This document shows, piece by piece, positions 30,377 through 36,043 of a stretch of DNA of 36,043 bases. Source of the stretch: Dysgonamonadaceae bacterium (lineage in GTDB: Bacteria; Bacteroidota; Bacteroidia; Bacteroidales; Azobacteroidaceae). Every line of letters starts with the position of its first letter. The stretch's first letter is position 1. Made by a program: the position numbers and the translations under genes. The stretch spans positions 1 through 36,043 of the forward strand of contig JAISUK010000018.1 in the NCBI GenBank assembly GCA_031272075.1. Reading direction: 5' to 3'. The notes under the pieces are model-generated. The model was not told the origin of the DNA. It worked only from the letters and a program-made list of their open reading frames with translations, and ran no database searches.

Positions 30377-31235
30377 AAATAAACATCGTCCGGAATTGCG
30401 GAGGCTCTGGGAATGTTGTTTCCCGGCCGATTCCGCTCAATTCTTGGATTACTATTTTGAGCATATTTTCCGTCCTGACGAAACCCTCCTCTACTTGCAT
30501 GATCACAAACCCGCCGCCTCATTGCAAATGATGCCATATCAGTTGAAAGTCGGCGACAGCAGCTGCAATGCTTGCTATTTTTATGGAATCATGACCCGCC
30601 CCGAACTGCGTCGCAATGGCTACATGGGTCGATTGTTGACGGCGGCATTCGATGAAATGAGGAAAAGGGCGATCGACGTTTCTTTTTTGATTCCCCAGGA
30701 ATCTTGGTTGTTTGAAATCTACGAAAAATTCGGGTACCGACGTGCATTCCCCGTCTTTCCGTTCAAAAAATTGCCTTTTCATCGGGTTTTTGCGGACGTC
30801 ACTGTCGCTGAGCAAACGGCAACTGCAATCGCTGTCTATACCGAATTTCATGAATCGGCAGCGCAGGCATTGTTTCCACTCTACACCCGTTTTCTGACAC
30901 AGAAAACGCATGTCGTGTTGAAGAATTTTCGGCAATTTTCCGACTTGTTGCGTGTGTTTTTTATGGAGGGCGGTACCTTATTTACGGAATGCAAAAACGA
31001 TTTTGCATTCTGTTTGCGTGATGAAAACGGGATTCGCATCAAAGAATCGTATTTTTCCGCTCCGACGGAGCGCGACCGGTATTTATCGTTTATTGCGGAC
31101 TATTTTTCGACCGACGAATTGCTCATGTCGGATTCGGGGATGTCGGCAAACTTTACTTTTTATGGTATGATTAAGGCGTTGGATCCGCAATTCGCTATTC
31201 CTGAAAATATTTATATGAGCATGATGTTGGACTAA
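30360..31235 (+). CDS. GNAT-family N-acetyltransferase (Eis-like)
   Basis: The start at 30360 gives 291 residues (MIQYAENKHRPELRRLWE...), the normal position for a GNAT N-terminus; an in-frame ATG at 30288 would overlap the DUF2156 gene by 89 bases and adds no conserved sequence. The acetyl-CoA-binding region is YGIMTRPELRRNGYMGRLL (about 79-97), with the RxxGxx(G) loop as R-R-N-G-Y-M-G. The motif IYEKFGYRR follows. The C-terminal half fits the second domain of Eis-type two-domain acetyltransferases. Substrate unknown; probably a small amine or a protein. Confidence 0.85.
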   Translation: MIQYAENKHRPELRRLWECCFPADSAQFLDYYFEHIFRPDETLLYLHDHKPAASLQMMPYQLKVGDSSCNACYFYGIMTRPELRRNGYMGRLLTAAFDEMRKRAIDVSFLIPQESWLFEIYEKFGYRRAFPVFPFKKLPFHRVFADVTVAEQTATAIAVYTEFHESAAQALFPLYTRFLTQKTHVVLKNFRQFSDLLRVFFMEGGTLFTECKNDFAFCLRDENGIRIKESYFSAPTERDRYLSFIADYFSTDELLMSDSGMSANFTFYGMIKALDPQFAIPENIYMSMMLD

Positions 31236-31248
31236 TACTTTTTGACGT

Positions 31249-32058
31249 ATGAAATCTTTAGAAATCACAATCAGTCCCGAATACAAAGCAAACATCACCG
31301 TCAGACGGTTTATCGAAAAATTGCCGGAATTGTTTGAAGCCGGAGGCGAAACGCTTTATTCAGACCGGAATATCATCAAACGATTCACGCTGGATGAGTC
31401 GGACGAGATTTTGCGCAATGTCATTGTGAAACGGTATAAATATCCGAATTTCTTTCAACGGATTGCATACAGTTTTTTTCGTAAAACAAAAGCAGAGCGG
31501 GCGTTCTATAACGCGGGCAAGTTGCGTTCAGCAGCGATCAGCACTCCTCGCGAAATTGCGTATCTCAAACAATGGCATCGCGGGCTGTTCGGTTATGGTT
31601 TTTTCGTATCGGGAGCGGATGATGCGCCTCCGATTTGCGACCGACTGATTGAGTTGGATCCTTTCGACCGGGTCATGGCGGACGACTTCGCGTCTTTCGC
31701 CATCAAACTGCATGAAGCGGGGATTTTGGATCACGACCTCAATTCGACCAATGTGCTGTATCACGCTGCAGGAGCGCATTACCATTTCTCGTTAATCGAC
31801 ATCAACCGCATTGATTTCATGCCGAAAGGAAAAACAATTTCCCGCGACGATTGTCTGGAAAATCTGACCCGATTCACCAGAAAAATGGATTTGTTTGAGT
31901 ATGTCATTCGCTGTTATGCGGAAAAAAGGAACTGGGATATCCCCTCCACGCTGAACAGGGCAATCAAGATAAAAAGGAAACACGACAGGCAACGAAAACA
32001 CAGGAAAGCGTTTCTCCGGGCGCTCAGGCGACTGTGTTTCAGGCGTCGTCGTCGGTGA
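31249..32058 (+). CDS. Kdo/lipopolysaccharide kinase-like protein (InaA/WaaP superfamily)
   Basis: A 269-residue cytoplasmic protein with the minimal kinase fold of the Kdo kinase/WaaP family, which phosphorylate inner-core LPS sugars. Catalytic loop: H162-D163-L-N-S-T-N168; metal-binding motif: FSLIDINR (180-187) with D184. The N-terminal IVKRYKYPN (59-67) carries the Lys expected to hold ATP. The C-terminus is extremely basic (RKHDRQRKHRK...RRLCFRRRRR), consistent with membrane-surface contact. With the EptA-like gene upstream, this suggests a small group of envelope-modification genes. The start lies in the TTGACGTATG context seen elsewhere in the window. Confidence 0.82.
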   Translation: MKSLEITISPEYKANITVRRFIEKLPELFEAGGETLYSDRNIIKRFTLDESDEILRNVIVKRYKYPNFFQRIAYSFFRKTKAERAFYNAGKLRSAAISTPREIAYLKQWHRGLFGYGFFVSGADDAPPICDRLIELDPFDRVMADDFASFAIKLHEAGILDHDLNSTNVLYHAAGAHYHFSLIDINRIDFMPKGKTISRDDCLENLTRFTRKMDLFEYVIRCYAEKRNWDIPSTLNRAIKIKRKHDRQRKHRKAFLRALRRLCFRRRRR

Positions 32059-32077
32059 AAGTTCGCCAGGCCATTGG

Positions 32078-32776
32078 TCATCCGATCAGGCCTTCGTCGG
32101 CATAACTGAAATAATTTCCATCGCCGACGATGATGTGGTCGAGCAGGGCAATGTCCACCAACCGGCCTGCGGCTGTCGCTTTCTGAGTGGTTTGATCGTC
32201 TTGCCGACTGGGTCGGATATTCCCTGAGGGATGATTGTGGCATAAGACAATCCCCGACGCCAAGCGGAGCATGGCTTCCTTGAGCAGCAGTTTGCTGTCG
32301 AACGCTGTCTCCGAAACGCCACCTTGGCTGATGCGCATTCGGTCGATAATCTTATTCCCTCGGTCGAGGAACAAAGCCCAAAACTCTTCATGATCCAAAT
32401 CGCACAACAGCGGATAGAAATAATTGTAGATATCTCGGCTACATACGATTTTTTTACGGTCAATTGTTTCGGAAGCTTTCCGACGTTTTCCCAATTCCAG
32501 TGCAGCCACGATTGTGACGGCTTTGGCTTCGCCAATGCCTTTGAAATTGGCAATCAGCTGATTGACTGAAAATTTCCCCAATAGATTCAGATTGTTCTCT
32601 GCGGAAGCAAGGATGCGTTGCGCCAATTCCACGACCGTCTCTTCGCGGCTGCCCGATCCGATCAGGATCGCCAGCAATTCCGCATCCGACAGTGAATTGA
32701 TTCCTTTGAGAAGAATCTTTTCTCGAGGACGGTCGGCTTCGGCCCAGTCTTTTACACGGAGTTTTAATTTGTTCAT
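32078..32776 (-). CDS. radC: RadC family protein (JAB/MPN metalloprotease-like domain)
   Basis: A 232-residue RadC homologue. It has an N-terminal helix-hairpin-helix region (about 1-100, ALVIG-like ELLAILIGSGS and FKGIGEAKA) and a C-terminal JAMM domain with the metal motif LCHNHPSGN and the downstream S-R-Q-D-D. Historically called a DNA repair protein; the real function is unsettled, and some link it to recombination or to mobile elements. Its start is 46 bases downstream of the efp stop on the same strand, so it is probably the second gene of an efp-radC unit. It converges with the Kdo-kinase-like gene, 19 bases apart. Confidence 0.95.
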   Translation of the reverse strand: MNKLKLRVKDWAEADRPREKILLKGINSLSDAELLAILIGSGSREETVVELAQRILASAENNLNLLGKFSVNQLIANFKGIGEAKAVTIVAALELGKRRKASETIDRKKIVCSRDIYNYFYPLLCDLDHEEFWALFLDRGNKIIDRMRISQGGVSETAFDSKLLLKEAMLRLASGIVLCHNHPSGNIRPSRQDDQTTQKATAAGRLVDIALLDHIIVGDGNYFSYADEGLIG

Positions 32777-32822
32777 ACATCAAAGTTTTGGAAAACAAGA
32801 AAAAAGAGATAGGCGGTTGTTG

Positions 32823-33389
32823 CTAGGATTTAGCGCGTTCTACGTAAGAGCCGTCGCGTGTGTCTACCTTGATTTTTTCGCCTTCTTCAATGAACAATGG
32901 GACGCGGATCACAACACCCGTTTCCAGCGTAGCGGGTTTTGTAGCATTGGTAGCCGTATCGCCTTTCAGTCCGGGTTCAGTATAAGTGACCTGCAGCACC
33001 ACATGCGCGGGCAATTCTGCAAAGAGAATCGTTTCCGACTCGGAATGTACCACCACTTCCGCCAGGTCGCCTTCCCGTAAAAAATCCACTCCGGTGATAT
33101 TGTCTTTGGGAATCGAAACTTGTTCATACGTTTCGTTGTTCATAAAATTATACCCCATATCATCTTTGTACAGAAACTGATACGGACGTCGCTCGATTCG
33201 GACTTCATCCACTTTTACACCTGAATTCCAGGTCTTTTCCAGGATTCTTCCGGTAGTTACATTCTTAAGTTTGGTACGCACAAAAGCAGGTCCTTTTCCT
33301 GGTTTTACATGAAGAAACTCAACAATATAATAGTACTGTCCTTCCAAGTCGATACACATCCCGTTCTTAAAATCTGCGGTTGTCGCCAT
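32823..33389 (-). CDS. efp: translation elongation factor P
   Basis: EF-P binds ribosomes stalled at polyproline and promotes peptide bond formation. The 188-residue protein has the KOW-type domain I with the modification-loop lysine K32 in KPGKGPAFV (29-37), the OB domain II and domain III ending [19 protein letters not shown]. All of these are standard. The loop KPGKG keeps lysine, so it is the lysine-type EF-P. No EpmAB genes are in the window. The strong -7 box at 33420-33427 drives it. Confidence 0.97.
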   Translation of the reverse strand: MATTADFKNGMCIDLEGQYYYIVEFLHVKPGKGPAFVRTKLKNVTTGRILEKTWNSGVKVDEVRIERRPYQFLYKDDMGYNFMNNETYEQVSIPKDNITGVDFLREGDLAEVVVHSESETILFAELPAHVVLQVTYTEPGLKGDTATNATKPATLETGVVIRVPLFIEEGEKIKVDTRDGSYVERAKS

Positions 33390-33419
33390 ATATTTTGATT
33401 GTTATATTAATACTGGATG

Positions 33420-33427
33420 CAAAGGTA
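33420..33427 (-). promoter_or_regulatory. -7 promoter box of efp
   Basis: The minus strand reads TACCTTTG, a perfect TAnnTTTG, 30 bases before the efp ATG. A clear -33 TTG is lacking; TTTTC occurs at about the right distance. Confidence 0.55.
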
Positions 33428-33493
33428 GTTAATTTAGTTGAAAATAGAAAGTGAATAGTGATATTTTGGAGAGACGTCAGCGAAGGCTATTGA

Positions 33494-33505
33494 TACAAAA
33501 ATGTA
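33494..33505 (+). promoter_or_regulatory. candidate operator TACA-N4-TGTA upstream of the ModE-like gene
   Basis: TACAAAAATGTA is an inverted repeat with four-base arms. The identical 12-mer stands at 34740-34751 and a one-base variant at 34721-34732, both ahead of the TonB-dependent receptor. Recurrence in both promoter regions of this short cluster suggests a binding site for the ModE-like regulator, with autoregulation here. No known ModE consensus is matched. Confidence 0.5.
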
Positions 33506-33621
33506 AGAAAACTGATAGCATCATTCATGGTAAACCCATTGGTGAGTAATGTATATTATTAATTCACAGCAATTTAAATTGTTTGGCAAGGTTTTTGCTC
33601 TACAACTGTAAAGAAGGTAAA

Positions 33622-33975
33622 ATGCATCGGCCTTACAGAATTGCGAATAAATTGGAAATTGAGAAGAATCATGTATGTTTTCTCAATCCCAAGCGAATTG
33701 AATTGCTTAAACTGATTCATTCGGAAGGATCTATTCTGTCGGCTTCAAAAGTGTTACGGATGTCGTATCAGCAGGCTTGGATGATCATTCGCGACATCAA
33801 TTATTCGGCTTCATTGCCGGTAGTTGTCCGTCAGCGTGGAGGTACAAATGGAGGAGGTGCAATAATAACCGATTATGGACAAAAATTGATTGAACGATAC
33901 GATATGCTACAAGCGAAATTCCAGTCGTGTTTGAGCGATTTGGATGAAGAATTGCAGGCATTGTGTACGTTTTAA
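33622..33975 (+). CDS. ModE-type winged-helix transcriptional regulator (HTH domain only)
   Basis: The ATG at 33622, with AAGAAGGT just before it, gives 117 residues; a TTG at 33583 would add 13 unlikely residues. The protein is a stand-alone LysR/ModE-type winged helix: RIELLKLIHSEGSILSASKVLRMSYQQAWMII (about 27-58), followed by the wing with RQRGGTNGGGAIITDYGQKLI (about 74-94), the usual G-G-x-x-G-G-G-A-x-x-T/T-xx-G signature of ModE N-domains. The C-terminal molybdate-binding (Mop) domains are absent, so the ligand is unknown. It lies 12 bases before the SUMT-like gene and is probably an operon partner. Two or three TACA-N4-TGTA sites mark the likely regulon. Confidence 0.85.
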   Translation: MHRPYRIANKLEIEKNHVCFLNPKRIELLKLIHSEGSILSASKVLRMSYQQAWMIIRDINYSASLPVVVRQRGGTNGGGAIITDYGQKLIERYDMLQAKFQSCLSDLDEELQALCTF

Positions 33976-33987
33976 CAGAGAAAATGT

Positions 33988-34719
33988 ATGAACAGAGAAA
34001 AAGAAAATAAAATTTATATTGTCGGGACAGGTCCGGGAGATCCTGATTTGTTAACTGTCAAGGCAAAACGCCTGATAGAAGAAGCCGACATTATCTTGTA
34101 TGATTGTCTGCCGGCACAATATGTGCTGCAAACAGCCAAACAGGGAGCAGAGGTGTTGTTTGTGAACAAGCATCCTGAAGAGGACGAACCGAAAGTGGAT
34201 ATCATGTCCGTAGCACGCGATTATTGGGTAGCGGGAAAAACTGTGGTTCGCTTGAAAGCAGGCGACGCGCTGATGTTCAACGGCGGCGACGTGGACGCTC
34301 GACGATTGCGCGAATGGGGCATCCCTTTCGAGATAATACCGGGAATAACTGCTGCCTGCGCAGCATCAAACATTTTTGCCATTCCGACGACAGAAATTCG
34401 CAAAAGCGATGCCATACTCCACCTCATCGCCTTTGAGATTACCGACAACTACGCTCATCTCCGCGACGCAGCGCGGCTTTTCAAGCATGGCGATACGATT
34501 GCCCTCTATATGGCCTACGATAATCTGGAAACGATTTTTCGTGTTTTCCGCGAAGAAGGTGTGTCGGACGACATGCCGGTGGCTATTGCGTCAATGGTTT
34601 CGCTGAAAAATGAAGCCGTTGCGTACACCACAATGGACAAGGCGCTTGAAACCATTTCTGCAAGAGAACTGCTTTCGCCTTTCGTGTTCTTTATCGGAAA
34701 ACACGTTGAAGTAATTTAG
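33988..34719 (+). CDS. SUMT-like tetrapyrrole methyltransferase (diverged CobA/CysG-B family)
   Basis: The 243-residue protein has the SAM-dependent tetrapyrrole methylase fold. The N-terminal motif VGTGPGDPDLLTVKA (12-26) and PGITAACAA (118-126) are well kept, and the length equals that of uroporphyrinogen-III C-methyltransferase. However, the core signature usually written RLKGGDPFxFGRGGEE is RLKAGDALMFNGGDVDA (88-104) here, and the later GIPLTHR is AIPTTEI. These differences fall around the SAM and substrate sites, so I keep the family name and not the CobA activity. No other siroheme or cobalamin gene is in view. Downstream is a TonB-dependent receptor; a metal- or tetrapyrrole-related function for the trio is reasonable. 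Confidence 0.75.
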   Translation: MNREKENKIYIVGTGPGDPDLLTVKAKRLIEEADIILYDCLPAQYVLQTAKQGAEVLFVNKHPEEDEPKVDIMSVARDYWVAGKTVVRLKAGDALMFNGGDVDARRLREWGIPFEIIPGITAACAASNIFAIPTTEIRKSDAILHLIAFEITDNYAHLRDAARLFKHGDTIALYMAYDNLETIFRVFREEGVSDDMPVAIASMVSLKNEAVAYTTMDKALETISARELLSPFVFFIGKHVEVI

Positions 34720-34720
34720 T

Positions 34721-34751
34721 TACAAAGATGTAGAAAAAATACAAAAATGTA
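34721..34751 (+). promoter_or_regulatory. tandem TACA-N4-TGTA operator pair before the TonB-dependent receptor
   Basis: TACAAAGATGTA (34721-34732) and TACAAAAATGTA (34740-34751) are spaced 19 bases centre to centre, nearly two helical turns, so two dimers could bind the same face. The first begins one base after the TAG stop region of the methyltransferase gene. A single copy lies before the regulator gene at 33494-33505. This makes the site a strong candidate for the ModE-like regulator. Confidence 0.6.
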
Positions 34752-34802
34752 GGATTTGCGTTATTCATTATATTTTATATCGGCTAATTTAAATAATTAG
34801 AT

Positions 34803-36043
34803 ATGAGAACTTTAATAAGAACTATCAGACTTATGGCGTTTACAACGCTCTTTTTTTCGTTTCAAATTGCATTTGCACAAACGGACAACGATTCGATTTC
34901 GAAAGTGTATGACCTTGGAGAAATTTCGGTTGTCGGAAGCCGTTCCGGCCGCTCGATGACTTCAAAAATCGGCGAGACTCAGTTGCGCGAATTTAACCGC
35001 GACAACGCTACCGAAGCGCTCAACCTGCTGCCCGGACTGACCATTACCGAAGCCGGAGCGCGTAACGAAGGGCAGATTTATCTGCGAGGATTCAATCTGC
35101 TTCAAATCCCTGTGTTTTACGATGGAATCCCCATTTACGTGCCTTACGACGGCAATGTCGATATCAACCGTTTCACAACTTATGACTTGTCGGAAGTAAC
35201 TGTTTCAAAAGGACTTACTTCGGTGCTTTACGGACCGAACACGATGGGCGGCGCAATAAATCTTGTTTCCCGTAAGCCAGTCAAGGCATTGGAAGTCTGG
35301 GGTTTAACCGGAATGAAAATGAGCAACGAAGGCGTAAACGGCTACAATACATCGGTCAGCGTCGGTTCGAAGCAGCAAAAATATTATGTTTTGGGCAGTT
35401 TTTCGTATATCGACACCAAATTTTCGTCGCTTTCAAAGAAATTTGTCGCCGGCACAAATGAAGACGGAGGCAAACGCGAAAATTCGGCTACCGAAGACCT
35501 GAAATTCAGCGCCAAAGCGGGTTTTACACCTAATGCAACCGACGAATATTCAATCAATTATATCGTTCAAAAAGCAAATAAAGGCATCCCGCCCGGAGTC
35601 GAAGGCTCGCAATTCCGTTCTTATCCGCAATACGACAAACAAAGCGTGTATTTTCGCTCAAAAACGGCTCTGAAAGAGGGTTTGAGGCTCGACGCAACAG
35701 CGTTTTACGACAACTATTACAACATAATGTGCCAGTACGACGACGGGACCTACACCACGCAGAACAAAAACAGCGCCTTTCGCAGTGTGTATGACGATTA
35801 TTCGGCAGGCGGCTCACTCAATCTTTCCGCTTCGTTTATTCCGAAAAACAGCCTAAAGTTTTCGCTCTACGAAAAATATGATTCGCACAGCGAACATAAT
35901 GCAGATATTCCTGCAAATGAGACGATTGGACAAAACGAGAAAACCGGCGAGCCGGTGCAAAAATACCTCGATAACACGTTTGCAGTGGGTTTGGAAGACG
36001 TTTTTGAGGTAAATGACTACCTCGATATTGTCGCCGGACTGAA
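34803..36043 (+). CDS. TonB-dependent outer-membrane receptor (3' truncated by window end)
   Basis: The frame starting at ATG 34803 is open to the window end (413 codons seen). It has a signal peptide (MRTLIRTIRLMAFTTLFFSFQIAFA, cut after AFAQ), a TonB-box-like stretch GEISVVGSRSG, a plug domain with ALNLLPGLTITEAGARNEGQIYLRGFN and VSKGLTSVLYGPNTMGGAINLVSRKP, then the first barrel strands. It lacks the SusC-type N-terminal beta-sandwich and is of the siderophore/vitamin-receptor class. The two operator-like sites immediately upstream and the ModE-like gene suggest regulated uptake of a metal complex or oxyanion chelate. The ligand is unknown. Confidence 0.9.
   Translation, partial: MRTLIRTIRLMAFTTLFFSFQIAFAQTDNDSISKVYDLGEISVVGSRSGRSMTSKIGETQLREFNRDNATEALNLLPGLTITEAGARNEGQIYLRGFNLLQIPVFYDGIPIYVPYDGNVDINRFTTYDLSEVTVSKGLTSVLYGPNTMGGAINLVSRKPVKALEVWGLTGMKMSNEGVNGYNTSVSVGSKQQKYYVLGSFSYIDTKFSSLSKKFVAGTNEDGGKRENSATEDLKFSAKAGFTPNATDEYSINYIVQKANKGIPPGVEGSQFRSYPQYDKQSVYFRSKTALKEGLRLDATAFYDNYYNIMCQYDDGTYTTQNKNSAFRSVYDDYSAGGSLNLSASFIPKNSLKFSLYEKYDSHSEHNADIPANETIGQNEKTGEPVQKYLDNTFAVGLEDVFEVNDYLDIVAGL

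Noticed and set aside
33988..34719. Naming the gene cobA with full confidence
   Set aside because: The core SUMT signature is altered and no pathway partners are present.

Overview
This window looks like chromosomal DNA of a Bacteroidales bacterium. The evidence is a SusC/SusD pair, Tat-exported Gfo/Idh/MocA oxidoreductases, DUF4270 and DUF1080 proteins, TAnnTTTG-type -7 promoter boxes, weak Shine-Dalgarno sites, and a glgA-like/panC/panD block of a kind common in the order. I cannot place it at genus level. I saw no tRNA, rRNA, CRISPR array, transposase or integrase.

Layout. (1) 1-873: the tail of an OmpA-type protein meets a convergent acyl-ACP thioesterase. (2) 1008-23752: a large catabolic locus under a LacI-type regulator. 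Its first transcription unit (2240-10019) has an exported Gfo/Idh/MocA protein, then a cytoplasmic set: GPH sugar symporter, fucose-isomerase-like protein, DUF4867 protein, split transketolase, RpiB-like isomerase and TauE-type anion exporter. The second unit (10136-16320) encodes exported enzymes: two TIM-barrel isomerase/dehydratase-like proteins, a Gfo/Idh/MocA lipoprotein, a DUF1080 protein and a DUF5054 (GH38-like) protein. The third unit (16491-23701) is SusC, SusD and a second DUF5054 protein, ending at a hairpin terminator. (3) 23830-29468: yegP-like gene, DUF4270 and glgA-like genes on the minus strand, then panC, an EptA-like transferase and panD. (4) 29471-32058: DUF2156, GNAT and Kdo-kinase-like genes. 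(5) 32078-33389: radC and efp on the minus strand. (6) 33622-end: ModE-like regulator, SUMT-like methyltransferase and a truncated TonB-dependent receptor.

How the genes may work together. The cytoplasmic set lacks any sugar kinase. It pairs a split transketolase with an RpiB homologue that has lost the usual phosphate-binding and ring-opening residues, and with a TauE exporter. This matches the logic of sulfoglycolytic transketolase (sulfo-TK) catabolism of sulfoquinovose. The exported set (Gfo/Idh/MocA, IolE/Hyi-like TIM barrels, DUF1080) matches the recently described 3-keto-glycoside route of glycan cleavage. No GH31 sulfoquinovosidase is present. The main hypothesis is therefore a PUL that binds a sulfosugar-type glycoside with SusCD, cleaves it outside the cytoplasm by oxidation/elimination (perhaps with DUF5054 enzymes), imports the sugar by the GPH carrier, and splits it with two rounds of transketolase. 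The substrate is inferred, not shown.

Regulatory sequence is unusual. Four promoters in the locus carry a related ATGAAA...GATTTTCT-type element just after a TTTG box. Two of these are 73-bp direct repeats, 68/73 identical, that can fold into the same hairpin. Separately, TACA-N4-TGTA palindromes flank the ModE-like regulon at the right end.
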